Part shown: positions 35,461-46,538 of the stretch, one piece after another | Layout: every line of letters starts with the position of its first letter | Position numbering within the stretch: the stretch's first letter is position 1 | Assembly: GCA_027627225.1 (NCBI GenBank) | Contig: JAPFQT010000037.1 | Span: forward strand, 248,001-312,000 | Source of the DNA: Congeria kusceri | Taxonomy: Eukaryota; Mollusca; Bivalvia; Myida; Dreissenidae | Length of the DNA stretch: 64,000 nt | Direction of reading: 5' to 3' | Position numbers and translations under genes: made by a program | The notes under the pieces: generated by a model | Told to the model about the DNA's origin: nothing | What the model saw: the letters and a program-made list of their open reading frames with translations, nothing else | The model's database searches: none

Positions 35461-35560
35461 GTCCGCCATATTGGAGAAACTGTCGAACCGAACCTGTCTC
35501 GAGCGGTTTGATTGGTTGATACAACGCAAGCGACCAATAAAAAAACGGTTTTACGTATAG
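35461..35560. promoter_or_regulatory. Promoter-like cluster: CGCCATATTGG plus two CCAAT boxes
   Basis: CGTCCGCCATATTGGAG (YY1-like) at about 35461-35477 is followed by GATTGGTTG at about 35510 (inverted CCAAT) and GACCAATAA at about 35532 (direct CCAAT), roughly 20 bp apart, in a CpG-richer patch. No start exon is identified on either side, so the target is unknown. Confidence 0.3.
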
Positions 35561-36212
35561 CTGTTAGACATCAATATTAACTCAAAGAAAATAAATAATC
35601 GCAAAGGAAAAATATCCAAAAAAGATGTCACTATGATAATTGACTTGCCCGGCCGGCTATCTCCTTTGAAAAAATTGTTTTCCCGCTGCGATTTTAACCC
35701 GGCACAGGCAAACAGGCGTTCGCTTAAGTAAACCCCTGATTAACTATAATGAGAACTATAGCATAGAAACATAACCGCAATGACAGTGATTTCAGTCAAA
35801 TCTGTATTAGTGGAAACTTGCTTTTTTGCAAATTCTTGTTGTCTCAAATTTTGTTTTAAATACTTATTGTTTTGCAATATATATTCATATACATTTCTTT
35901 TGTTTGGCTCAAATTTACAAGTTTTGAATTTTCTGATGGCTCTAGGTGTCTGACCTGGTCGTTCTTCAGTATTTACAGAGTTAATGACCTTTGTATAATT
36001 TTCTTGTGTGGAGCATATCTCCATGTGTAATGAAGGGAGTCAAATGAAACTCGTATAATGATAGACGACAATGAGAGGAAATGCAGAGTAAAAATACAAC
36101 TCTTTCTTGAATAATTACGCAGTTATTGACATTTGTTTTATTCTTTATGTGAAGAAGTAACTTCTTGTGCGGAGGACATTTCTTCAACATTTACAGAGTT
36201 ATTGACCTTTTT
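35561..36212. repeat. Left part of a repeat split by the element at 36213
   Basis: GACCTTTGTATAATTTTCTT, GTGTGGAGCATAT near 35988-36018 is repeated as TTATTTTCTTGTGCGGAGCA after 36700. Blocks such as AATGAAGGGAGTCAAATGAA and TTTACAGAGTTA(A/T)TGACC recur. The host repeat is therefore tandem and has been interrupted. From 35561 to 35985 nothing is recognised; the minus open frame at 35740-36024 is unsupported. Confidence 0.6.
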
Positions 36213-36699
36213 TGGCTCACCTGAGCTATTATGGTCAGTCTGTGTCGGGCGTCCGTCATGGCAAACAAAAGCTTAAAAACTGGAAAACTTAAAAAATCAT
36301 CATGTCTGAAACAACTGGCTGGATTTTAAAATAATTTCACATAAATGTTCCTTGGGAGACCCCTTATCAAATTCCTTGAAATCATTTTTTATTTTTAAAA
36401 AACATGGTCGTCAGGAGGCGGTGCAGTTTTCCATATATGGCTAAATTGAAAACTTTAAAGAATCTTGTCTGAAACCGCTGGCTAAATTTCAAAATAATTT
36501 CACATACATGTTCTTCGGGTGAACGTCTACAAAATTCCTGGAAATTATTTTGATTTCTTAAAAATAATTGCAGCCGGGGGGCGGGACAGTTTTCCTTATA
36601 TGGCTATATTGAAATCTTAAACAATCTTTTTGTTACAAGCAATTATGATGCTTTAAACTCAGGTGAGCGACCTAGGGCCATCTTTGCCTTCTTGTTTTA
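36213..36699 (-). mobile_element. Tandem-core element (HINE-like), GCTCACCTGAG family, nested
   Basis: On the minus strand it starts AACAAGAAGGCAAAGATGGC CCTAGGTCGCTCACCTGAG and ends with CTCAGGTGAGCC, an inverted subterminal pair. The core has two to three ~165-bp units with CAT(G)TCTGAAAC(A/C)(A/G)CTGGCT and AAAATAATTTCACATA(A/C)ATGTTC, plus the GGCGG(T/G)GCAGTTTTCC block. It is inserted in a T-rich site of another repeat. It is related to 43839-45038. Confidence 0.75.
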
Positions 36700-37363
36700 T
36701 TTTCTTGTGCGGAGCATTATTCCATTAGTTTTGAAGGGATTCAAATGAAACTTCATATAATGATAGAGGATGTTTAGAGGAAGTGCATAGAGCAAGGACC
36801 ATAACTATTCTTGTAGGAGGCATCATTTTTGCATTGTTTTCTTCATATGGCATACATATGCTTTGGGGGCATCCTGTGACAAGTCTTGTTCCTTTCTTAA
36901 ATTGTGCGTTTTGAGCGAAGTCGCGTCAAGCTGCTAATTGATAATATGACCTGGCTAGTGGAGAACAAAGGAATTTGGCTTCAAAACTGTCTGAAAATAA
37001 TTGCCTGAATCTACCACTTCTAATAAGCACAAGGGGCATGGAAAAATATCATTGCAGATTAGATTGGTAGAAATACTGTAAGCAGTTCTAGTCAAAAGCA
37101 GAGTTATAATGTTGATCATATACATAGTATTTTTGTTATGTAAACTTCCATAATTTTTGCAAAGAAAATCTTTAACTGAGCCAAACAAGTCTTCACTAAG
37201 ACACCCAAAATGGTCTGCATGTTTAAATACTCTTTAGTCTGAAGGTTTGGAAGCAACAGATGATGTATGAAAACAGTTTCAAAAATTTTTGTGCTGGTCC
37301 GGGCAACTTTGAGGTAAGGTGTCGACTGTACATACTTTTTGTTCAATGATGTCTTATCTTCAG
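36700..37363. repeat. Right part of the split host repeat, then spacer
   Basis: 36700-36900 continues the host repeat (GAAGGGATTCAAATGAAACT, GGATGTTTAGAGGAAGTGCA) and ends with GCTTTGGGGGCATCCTGTGA CAAGTCTTGTTCC. From 36900 to 37363 no supportable feature is seen. Confidence 0.5.
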
Positions 37364-37487
37364 TTATCATCGTGATGAAATGTCCAGCCTGTTTCTGGCG
37401 CTCACCTGCTACTCTGATGCCATGCCGTCCCTGGATGCTGTGCTGGTCAGGCCACCTGGCGGAACACAACCAGTACCTTCGGAGTGA
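37364..37487 (+). pseudogene. Exon-like fragment 1, possibly frameshifted
   Basis: TCTTATCTTCAG (acceptor) ends at 37363. The frame from 37365 reads YHRDEMSSLFLALTCYSDAM, PSLDAVLVRPPGG and stops at 37485-37487. Another frame then becomes the more protein-like one (HLAEHNQYLRSDHRPATIRS, AYAVVWNF, up to 37545), which suggests a frameshift near 37455. The GC-richer codon use stands out from the surroundings. It is unrecognised; the look is of a helical protein. Confidence 0.35.
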
Positions 37488-37648
37488 CCACAGGCCAGCG
37501 ACCATCCGGTCAGCCTACGCGGTGGTCTGGAATTTCAGGATGTGATCCCTGGACCAGATGCTGGCACTCAGAATGATGTAAACGTGTAACATTGTTCTTT
37601 CATTCCACACAATTAGAGTGATTAACAATACAAAGACAAGACATTTAA

Positions 37649-37692
37649 AGATGATGATGATGATAGTGATGATGATGATGATGATGATGATT
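37649..37692 (+). repeat. (GAT)n microsatellite
   Basis: About 14 GAT units with a single TAG interruption near 37664. Confidence 0.9.
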
Positions 37693-38333
37693 AATGTGCG
37701 TCTTTTACATTTAAATCTTTTGCGTTGAAAATTGCTTCAATTAAAAGATGATATGGTAGTTTTGAAAATGACTTCCTAGTTATTCAAGTGTCCTTTCTCA
37801 TAAGCTTAACAGTTTTAGAAAAAGATTGTGATTCGATGAAAAAGAAATTTTGTTGATTTGTCAGTTATTGTTATTTAATATAACTGAATATAGTTGTTGA
37901 ATATTGAATGTTAGTTATTGAAGTACTTAATGTTAACACAATATTGTCCTGTTTTTTATTACAGGTTTATAGCATAGATTACTTCAAACATCTTCTCTGA
38001 AATGGCTAGGAAGGTTGCCTAATTACCATTTAATGACAACTAAAAAATCTCCTTGTCTGAAACTGATGGGTTGAGACAAATTGTTAGTATGGCACTGCTT
38101 ACAGTCAGGTGAAACAACAGGCGCACCTGGTCCTTTTGTTTATATTATTTAACATTTAGCTCATCTGAGCAATTATCAAGGTCACTTGGTATGGTCATTG
38201 TTGTTTGTCATTCTCCTTTCCAGATTTAGTGTAAACAATAAATGCAAATGCTGATGAATTATTTATTCATGCCCATTTATTGTGCAGTCCTTTGATCTAT
38301 AAGATATCATCATCTCATGTAGCTTCATTGCAG

Positions 38334-38442
38334 CCTTCAGGTACATTCCTGCTTGGATTTGAGAACCTGACCGACATATCCACCAGCAATGTGTTGAGTG
38401 TTATGTGCCCACCATGCTGGTTGTTGGCTGCTGAATATTTAG
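38334..38442 (+). pseudogene. Exon-like fragment 2
   Basis: CTTCATTGCAG is the acceptor and TTTAG|GTAAGATA the donor. Only one frame is open: PSGTFLLGFENLTDISTSNV, LSVMCPPCWLLAAEYL, ending in phase 1. Both splice signals are good and the residue mix is natural. Unrecognised. The phase fits the following exon-like pieces at 38979, 43709, 45750 and 46200, which all begin with two bases. Confidence 0.5.
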
Positions 38443-38978
38443 GTAAGATAGCATTGGTGGCACTTTACAGTTTTAGCCAAAAATTGGAATTGGCAATGGA
38501 GAAACTTCTAATAAATAGGGATACATTGAAACTGAGCAGCATTTTGACAGTTTTAAGTATCAGGGCTGGAGTAGTGAATTCGAAAATGTACCCTATCATG
38601 TATGTATTGAGACACCTTGCTAATTAAATTTATCCATGAGCTTTCTTTGCTCTGAACGCTATTTTGGCAGGATATGTCAAAGGGCGTACAAAAATAGGAA
38701 TTTGTTGGAAAATCTAAATAATTGACGCCAACTTTGTTCAGTTGCAAGCAAGTATTTGGTAAGTTAGGCAGTACGGCATGTGTGTATGAGGTGCTTATAT
38801 TCGCAGGAAAGTTGTAAATTAATGTTGAAAATCACTGAAATGGTCTCGAAAACTGGTGAAATTTGAACCTTAAAATGGGTTGATCATTCATGTTAAAATT
38901 ATAATGAAACTGTGTTTATTTTCCCTATATTTTTGTGAAGCCACAACAATAGTGAAATGATGTATGGTTTGTTTTCAG

Positions 38979-39031
38979 GTGTTGTTTTAAATGTGAGCAA
39001 GACCTCCAATCCCCGGAACCCACCAGGCTGA
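38979..39031 (+). pseudogene. Exon-like fragment 3, stop and possible frameshift
   Basis: GTTTTCAG ends at 38978. Joined in phase 1 to fragment 2 it reads GVVLNVSKTSNPRNPPG, then TGA at 39029-39031. In a neighbouring frame the protein-like run THQAEAKATKRIEPPLVFSL continues to 39095, so a one-base shift near 39015 would extend it. This supports a decayed exon. Confidence 0.35.
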
Positions 39032-39717
39032 GGCCAAAGCCACGAAACGTATAGAGCCCCCATTAGTTTTCAGCCTGCCATGATTGATTTGTGCTCGTAA
39101 AGGTACTTGGGGTATGTACAGTGATTGCATTGCCCGTCTGTGTGTCTGTCAGTTTGCCCCACTTCCTGTGTCTTCAGTATAGCTTTATGACTAGTGAAAG
39201 TATTATTCAAATCAAAATACAATGGAGAACAGAAAATGATTTACAGGGTAAATAACAAAACTCTGTTTGTTGTGGCTAGCACTACAATGTTTGGGGCTGT
39301 TTTAAAGAGTATGATTTTGTCATTTTAATCAACAATCAGATGCTAAAAAGATTTAAAGAGGTGATGTTGTGATTAGTCCTTTGCTGGTTGCCATCTTCAT
39401 AATTATTATTTAAAACATATCAAAAACAGCTAGGTGGAAGTTTTTAAAGTTGGCATGCAGTTAGATGTTTTCAAATTTTGTTGATGCATTTCTCTGGTTA
39501 CCATGGCTACCAAGTTGAAAAAAACTTAAGAAAATCTGTTTGCACAAGACTGCTGTCAGGATTTCTAAATAATCATGGGGCTGTGCTAATTATTATTTCT
39601 TGTTGAAGCCAAAAATTGGCACCGCAGAAATATTGTGTTATAAAGTATCATCTTTTCACAAGAATGTGTACAAAAAGCTGCTTCATGCATTCAGATTGAC
39701 TTTTAATAGAACTGAAC
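39032..39717. other. Intron-like sequence
   Basis: Apart from the frameshifted run to 39095 noted with fragment 3, nothing recognised. Confidence 0.5.
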
Positions 39718-40757
39718 TTAAACGGATTATGCCAAGCAAATATTGGTTTCTTATTGTACTATAAATGATATTAGATGATAGAAACACCCTATTCTAAAAT
39801 ATATACATTAAGTAATTAAAATATATAGTACATAATGAGATATTTGATAAAACTGATCAGCAATAATGTTTGAAGAAATGATAGTAGACAACGCTTCAGC
39901 CAGCTGCACTGTTCTGCTTTGTAAGATATTCTGATATAATAAAATGTAAACATGAAAAGGGCCAAAAAAACACGATCTATACTGTCAATGGATGTTTATC
40001 TCAGAATGCGGAAACCTTTTTCCCATTATATGTACAGTCGAAACGCGATACTACGAATAGTCAAGGGAGATATGGAATTGTTTGTAGTATTGCATTTTTA
40101 GTTGTATCGCATTTTTTGAAAATTTAAGTATTGTGTACTCCTGAGCGTCAAATTTAATAATAATGAATATTAGTTAAAATATATTTAAAAACTTAAACAT
40201 AAAAAAAAAAATATCCATGCCGAATGTATACAGGCCAAAATCAAATACACCAGCTAGGTAAGATTTACATATCTAAACATATGTACACTCTATTGCGATA
40301 TTTAGTTTAAAGTATAAATGACTGGGTCTTTGTTTATAATGCCGTTGATTGTGAGTGATATCCGTCAAACAAAAGAACCGGCTTGGGTTAGGTATGAAAA
40401 CTTTCTTGATAAGGTGTGAATGTCTCAGTTGCAAACTTATTCGTAGTACATGTATCGCATTAATTTTAAATGACAATTTAGCGATGGGACAGAAAATCAA
40501 TTCACTATATCGCATCTTTCGTTAGATCGCAATTTTGTTGTATCACATCTTTTATTAGTTAAATATATAAGAAATTCGGACGGGACCTGCAACCTTGTAT
40601 GTAGTATCCCATCATTTCGTAGTATCGCGATTCATTATATCACATTTCGACTGTACCTTATTTTATCCATTAGTACAAGCCAGTATTAATATCTTAATTT
40701 AAAATTTTTAAAAGAAATTACCCCATGAGTCCCTTTTCGTTGACATAGTCCCTTTAA
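39718..40757 (-). mobile_element. TIR element with tRNA-like core, second copy of the 8267 family
   Basis: The left end TTAAACGGATTATGCCAAGC has decayed; the right end TTTTCGTTGACATAGTCCCT TTAA is well kept. The interior matches 8267-9446 without its nested element, but has its own insertion at 40034-40653. The tRNA-like part is at about 39870-39930, minus strand. Confidence 0.65.
40034..40653. mobile_element. Tc1/mariner-type MITE, CAGTCGAAACGCGATAC termini
   Basis: The element begins CAGTCGAAACGCGATACTAC and ends with the inverted ATCACATTTCGACTG. It is flanked by TA on both sides (40032-40033 and 40654-40655). Comparison with the empty site in the sister element (near 9335) supports insertion at a TA. 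Related internal inverted blocks (CGATACTACGAA and TTCGTAGTATCGCG) lie further in. A CAGT start with TA target is typical of Tc1/mariner, and the termini look pogo-like. No transposase remains. Confidence 0.75.
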
Positions 40758-42952
40758 GCCACTATTTACATAGCATTGTATTTCAGTTGAAAATGTTAAG
40801 TTGATCCACTACTGGGAACACGTCATGTTCGAGACTCTCCACTAAGCCATGTACAAAAAGCATTAAGACCTCAAGGGAGCATGTGATGCTTGTTGATAGC
40901 AACTATAACAGGTGCGTGAGGTGGCAAAACACAGTTTCTTGGGTCTCGGACACAATCTGTCGGGGTATAGGCTTGTAATGTTTAGAATCTGATTATAAAA
41001 AATACATACCATTAAACAAATCAAACACATTATCCGATGTGTCTATTGAAAAATGTCTGCAAAATACCTCTCCATTTTAACCCCCAAACTGTTTGTTAAC
41101 CGAGGTAATTTCACTTCCTGTACTAAATGAGCAGATTTGTTGCGACAGGTCAAATTTGGGGTTCAAATAATTAGATTTTCCAATTACCCATGATTTCTGC
41201 ACACCCTGTGTCCGTATGATCTTAAATTTCATCAGTTATAGGCCGTCCTTATTAAATTGTTTGCTTGGTGTACCTTCTCATGAAAATGGCTGCTACCCCC
41301 CAAAAAAGTTCATTAAGCATAAAGTGAAAAAAAAGTTATTGTGTTTGTGTCCCTTCTGATGATTTCAAAACCTTTTTGTTTAATATAGTCTAAGTTAGCC
41401 CTCTGATGCTCTTCTGTTTGGAGATTAACGTTGATGGCGGTTGTGTAGAATATTATTACATGAAGTGTTTTCTAAGCAATTTTTTAGTGAGTGTCAGATG
41501 TTAATTACCTTAGTTAATGTTTGTAAATATTTTTTAGTGATTTATATCTATGTATGAATCTTCTTTAAGGGATGTTCTTTAGAATAATGCTAGTAACAAA
41601 CATTGTTTACAACCACCAATTGCCTCATGAATTCACCTTAAAAGTATACATATATTTCGGATGTATTTGACTTAAATTATAAGTTTTATATTGCCTTTAA
41701 TATGTTGAAATATTCTCGTTAAAACCTGTTTTAATAACAAATATGAGAAATCTATATCAGAGTTTTTCAATTTTAATACGTTGAAGATCAATACAAAATT
41801 GGAATTGCAAGTACGTAGGTACAACGGTCACATAGTAAGCATGAAATATATATTAAATTTACAACATTGAAAGAAAATAATCAAAACGCTGATGGCGTAG
41901 AAAGACTGTTGGTGAGAAAAGAAACTAAAAGCAAATGAATTTTGAGAGTATTTTTATCATATGGAACATTTATTGAAGTAAGTCACCTATATGTTATATC
42001 ATTTCTACAAAACAAATATAGAAACCCATAACTATACACTTCACTTAAATAAATTGGTTTAACCTCTTATTTGACCTAATTGAAAAGGGAGATCCGAGCC
42101 TCTGTCTTGCAAATTAAAACTTTATATCGCTCGTCTAATTCAATGCTATTTATCTACAACATTCTCATCATTATTTTTTTGTTATTCGTGTTTTTGTGCA
42201 AACAATTTTAAAAGTAGACAGAGTTATATGCATACAAGTCAATCTACAACAGGTAAAAATAGTAAAAGTTCGAATCAATGTTCAGTGCATTTTATCACAA
42301 GCGCTATGCTCGGTAAATACCGATTTAATTAAAAATATGTAATATTAGTAAAATACATTCAAAACTCTTTAGTAGTACAATGTTTTTTCCACAACTCTTA
42401 TGTTTACTTCAAAAACAAAAGCAATCGTCAATCGAGTGGTTACGATTGCTCCGCTATAGGTACTGAGTCAATACACTGTTTAACTTACGCAATGCCATAT
42501 AATATCGACACAGTTAACCAGTAAACAGCACATACAGATACGCTATCATACCTATGTCAATAGACATAACATTAATTCACTGGTAGATGTGGACTAACTG
42601 GATTATTATTATTGTTTATTACTGTTCAAGTCGGATCTATTTCTTGTCATCTATTCCTGGAAAGTAGCATCGATAACTGGAAGCCTCACTGCTCCGCAAG
42701 CGAAGGGCAGTAATATATCAATACCCACCTCTAAAATTCTGTGTATGTTTACGCCAAACCAACAATTTATTAAAGACGCCCCCAAATGTGTTCATTCGGC
42801 ATTTATTAGTTTTCATTTCATTCATTAAAAATAAAGTACCAATTAAATTAAGTACCAGAAAATTCTCACTAACCAGTAGTGATAGTACAACTTTAAAACT
42901 ATATAAAGCTCAGAGATGCTTAAACATTCTAATTATTACTCCCTTAAAGGGA
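40758..42952. other. Long stretch without supportable features
   Basis: AT-rich. No exon, known terminus or RNA gene was seen on either strand. If the surrounding exon-like pieces belong to one gene, this is intronic. Confidence 0.5.
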
Positions 42953-43646
42953 CTTATTCACAGATGTTCATATTATTTAAAAATGTCACTAATGTTTAAA
43001 CCAATCTGTACTAACCAAAAACAAATATTCTTACATGACACGCACTGAGTTTTCTAGAGACAAAGAAGAAAAATTTCAATTGTTAAACAGCCAATAAATT
43101 AACTCAAAAAAGTAGTTCCGAAACTGTAAAATAGTCAGTTAATGTTAGAATCAAAATAATTTTTGCCTTTTCGTTGTTCATCTGTAAATAAACAATGATT
43201 TTTTGTTCTGATGCGCTTGTATTAAACATCTCGGGCTAATGCCCTCTTGGTGTCATTCCTATGCATCAGAACTCAAAATCATTGTTTAGTTACAGATAAA
43301 CAACTCAGAATCAAAAATTATTTCTTAATTATATACCAGTAAAGAAAACAAAGAAACAAATATTTGCCATCACCGGAGCTTGAACCTACAACCCACTGGC
43401 CAGTAAGACTTACAAAAATAATAGTGTATTTTTAATGCTATGTAAGTGACACCTGTTTTAAAAAAAAAAGACAAAAGTGTTACATACACTATATAATTTT
43501 ATCCATTTCATTTGATCTACACAGTATTTCCAATATATTTTTGTGTCAGATGTGTTATTTCCCTTCTTTATGTACTTTTTTTTGGATTTTGTGACAAATA
43601 AATAAAAAATGGTCAATTTGCCAAACTGTGAATAGGTTCCTTTAAA
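42953..43646 (-). mobile_element. TTAAAGGGAC-family TIR element with tRNA-like core
   Basis: The left end TTAAAGGGACTTATTCACAG and the right end CTGTGAATAGGTTCCTTTAA are inverted. A weak tRNA-like segment lies on the minus strand at about 43368-43415 (AGGTTCAAGCTCCGG box B). The element ends 62 bp before the exon-like piece at 43709. Confidence 0.7.
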
Positions 43647-43708
43647 GGTAAATTTTTGCAGTAAAAGTTTTGTTTCTGCTGAAACAATAATTTAGCTTTA
43701 TGTTACAG

Positions 43709-43827
43709 AGACAGTTGCTCCAGCATCACTACCAGATGGAGGGGAACACAGAGATGTTGCTACCAGAATGGTCACCAGGGACATCTGCCCTCTGTTAACG
43801 ATGACAGTTTGTCTCGAAAGGGACATG
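43709..43827 (+). pseudogene. Exon-like fragment 4
   Basis: TATGTTACAG precedes it and GACATG|GTTAGTG ends it. The frame that aligns with fragments 5 and 6 is entered in phase 1 and reads TVAPASLPDGGEHRDVATRM, VTRDICPLLTMTVCLERDM. The first 30 bases and GTTGCTACC resemble the start and middle of fragments 5 and 6. All three frames are open or nearly so, and the exit phase (0) does not fit fragment 5, so frame choice is uncertain. Confidence 0.4.
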
Positions 43828-43838
43828 GTTAGTGTTTG

Positions 43839-45038
43839 TAGCTCACCTGAGCACAACGTGCTTATGGTGAGCTTTTGTGATCGCCTTTTGTCCGTCGTCA
43901 ACATTTACCTTGTGAACACTCTAGAGGCCACATTTATTGGCCATTCTTTATGAAACTTGGTCAGAACATTTGTCCCAATGATATCTGAAACGAGTTCGAA
44001 ACTGGGTCATGTGGGGTAAAAAACTAGGTTACTAGGTCAAATTGAAGAAAAAGCTTGTTAACACTCTAGAAGTCACATTTTTTGCCCAATCAAGATGAAA
44101 CTTGCTCAGAACATTTGTTCTAATGATATATTTTGTCGAGTTCGAAAATGGTTCCGATCCGTTGAAAAACATGGCCGCCAGGGGGCGGGGCAGTTTTCCT
44201 TATATGGCTATAGAAAAAGCTTGTGAACACTCCAGACGTAGCAATATTTTGCCCAATCAACATAAAACTTGCTCAGAACCTTTGTTCTTATGATATCTTG
44301 GCTGAGTTCGAAAATGGTTCCGCTCCATTGAAAAACATGGCCGCCAAGGGCGGGGCAGTTTTCCTTATATGGCTATAGAAAAAGCTTGTGAACACTCTAG
44401 AAGTCATATTTTTTGCCTAATCAACATGAAACTTACTCTGAACCTTTGTTCTTATGATATCTTGGCCGAATTCGAAAATGGTTCCGCTCCATTGAAAAAC
44501 ATGGCCACCAGGGGCGGGGTAGTTTTCCTTATATGGCTATGGAAAAAGCTTGTGAACACTCTAGAAGTCACAATTTTTTTGAATAATCAACATAAAACTT
44601 GCTCAGAACCTTTGTTCTTATGATATCTCAGCCGAGTTTGAAAATGGTTCCAGTCCCATGAAAGACGTGGCCGCCAGGGGTGGGGGGTCAGTTTATGGCT
44701 ATAGGAAAAGCTTGTGAATACTCTAGAAGTCACATTTTTTGCCCAATCTTTATGAAACTTGGTCAGAACATTTGTCCCAATGATATCTCGGCCGAATTTG
44801 AATCTGGGTCATGTGGGGTCGAAAACTAGGTCACTAGGTCAAATTAAAGAAAAAGCTTCAATTTATATATGTACTTCAAAATTTTGAATGTCTGTTATCA
44901 CGTAAGTTTTCAAACCATGATGATTAAGGCCGCATTTCCATCAGTATATCCATATCCGTATAAAAGTCTAACACATGGAAAATTGTTCGAAAAATGAAAC
45001 TTAGGTGAGCGACCCAGGGCCATTTGGCCCTCTTGTTC
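43839..45038 (-). mobile_element. Tandem-core element (HINE-like), GGCCC/GCTCACC family, minus orientation
   Basis: On the minus strand it starts GAACAAGAGGGCCAAATGGC CCTGGGTCGCTCACCT and ends AGGTGAGCTAC; the GCTCACC motif is the inverted pair. The core has about five units of ~170-180 bp with AAAAAGCTTGTGAACACTCT, GAAACTT(G/A)(C/G)TC(A/T)GAACCTTTG and GGGGCGGGGCAGTTTTCCTT. Its edge lies 11 bp beyond the donor of fragment 4. The open frames at 44102-44293 and 44369-44623 are repeat artefacts. Confidence 0.85.
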
Positions 45039-45749
45039 ATAGCAAGCTATGAATTTCTTCTAGAATTATATGTGGTGACATGGTTTGTTGTGCTTCACTG
45101 TTTTGCTCCTCAGTACAGTTTACTAATTGGATACCAGTATTCAATACAAATTATTAAGAGCCATTTATGTAAAATAAAATTAAAATATTGTATGTATTAT
45201 GTTTACATCCTTATAGAACAGTGTATTTATTTTCAGGATTTCCTGTCATTTATCCACAAAATAGTTTTTGTAGGGTCACATTTTACATTACAAACTAGTC
45301 TCTGTTTTATATTCTCTTGTCAGTATTTTCTTTTGCTTGCTAATTTAAGTAAATTTTATTAAAATACATGTGTTGAGTTGTTTAAGAGTTATACAAATGG
45401 AAAATTTGTACACTATGTTTCAACTGATTGCCTTTATAATAAGTTCACATTATAATAATGTAAAGGGACTTTAAACTTCTTGTAAAAATGAATTCAGTAA
45501 TACCTGCACCATGAAATCATCCGCTCCTGACTGTCATCTGATGGATGTAATACATAAATCAAGGAACAATATTCATCCACAGATTTGTGTCAGATTTTTA
45601 AGTTATTCTGCCTCTCTTTGTTGAAGTTGCGCTGACCCTAAAGTAGCTTGTGATAAATGTTGTCAGTATTTGTAGGTGTTTGAGATCAAATGATAGATGC
45701 TTGTTCAAATATTCAATTAAAATGGTTTACAAGAATGCCACTATTTCAG
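45039..45749. other. Intron-like AT-rich sequence
   Basis: The 112-codon frame at 45024-45362 begins inside the preceding element, is T-rich and hydrophobic by composition only, and has no signal I can support. Confidence 0.5.
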
Positions 45750-45869
45750 GTAGAGTTGCACTGACATCACTTCAAGTTGGTGGTGGAGGCTTTCAGACTG
45801 AATGGGAAGTTGTTGCTACCCTCAAAGGTCACAAAACAGACCAGCACCAACTGAGAGTTTCCATTGAAG
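45750..45869 (+). pseudogene. Exon-like fragment 5 (intact copy of a duplicated exon)
   Basis: CACTATTTCAG is the acceptor and ATTGAAG|GTAACAATG the donor. The 120-base exon is symmetric (phase 1 to phase 1), so it can be added or skipped without changing frame. It reads RVALTSLQVGGGGFQTEWEV, VATLKGHKTDQHQLRVSIE. A second copy with a stop lies at 46200-46325. The family is not recognised; this is the best-looking coding piece in the window. Confidence 0.5.
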
Positions 45870-45929
45870 GTAACAATGTATGTTTTTTTCAAGAAGCAAC
45901 TTTGATATTTCTTACATGATTGTTATTTT

Positions 45930-46168
45930 TTAATGCTTCAATTATGTTATGTACATGCATGTGTATATCATTATCATACTTAGTCTGTTTTGATCCTGGT
46001 GGTCTCAGGTTCGAGTCCGGGCGAAGACAAATGTTTAAATTTTTTTCTTTTTCCTTAATTTTTCTTTTTTTAGTCCAGATGCTTTACTTGTTGCAGTTAA
46101 GATACGAAAGTGCATTTTTCAAAAATAAGAAAATCAGTGAACAAGTTCCTTTAACACAATTACTTTAA
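45930..46168 (+). mobile_element. Right half of a TTAAAGGGAC-family element with box B
   Basis: GGTTCGAGTCCGGGCGAAG (box B) at about 46008-46026 is followed by the same T-rich stretch, TGCAGTTAAG block, TTTTCAAAAATA block and CAGTGAACAAGTTCCTTTAA end as in the copy at 55073-55542. It separates the two copies of the duplicated exon. Confidence 0.65.
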
Positions 46169-46199
46169 CTTGTAAGTTAAAGTAACTCTCCTATTTCAG

Positions 46200-46325
46200 G
46201 TGCAAATGTACTGACATCACTACAAGATGGTGGTGGAGGCTTTCAGACTGAATGGGAAGTTGTTGCTACATAAACCCTCAAAGGCCACCAAACAGCTAAA
46301 ACCTGACTGTAAGTTGGCTACAAAG
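46200..46325 (+). pseudogene. Exon-like fragment 6 (broken copy of fragment 5)
   Basis: It shares the acceptor context (CTATTTCAG) and about 80% of the bases with fragment 5, ANVLTSLQDGGGGFQTEWEV, VAT, then TAA at 46271-46273. A 5-base insertion (ATAAA) after GCTAC creates the stop and shifts the frame. The donor region (AAAG|GTAACAATG) is still conserved. Confidence 0.55.
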
Positions 46326-46538
46326 GTAACAATGTCAGTTTATAATTTAAATTATGGAACTTCATATATAAAGAATATGTTTTGCGTTTTTTCAATAGGT
46401 TAAGTAATGCAAGCCCCGCGAAATAAAAACCAATCCTGACAGAAATGAAGCAAATAATATTTACCTCAGATTGTATCAAAATACAGATGTGTTATTAAAG
46501 ATTGTTTTATTTAATTTTATGTTATTCTGCCTCTCTAG

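Noticed and set aside
44102..44623. Two similar plus-strand frames, considered as a duplicated gene
   Set aside because: They read successive units of the tandem core of the element at 43839-45038.
45024..45362. 112-codon hydrophobic frame, considered as a membrane protein
   Set aside because: It begins inside a repeat terminus and its hydrophobicity follows from T-rich sequence.
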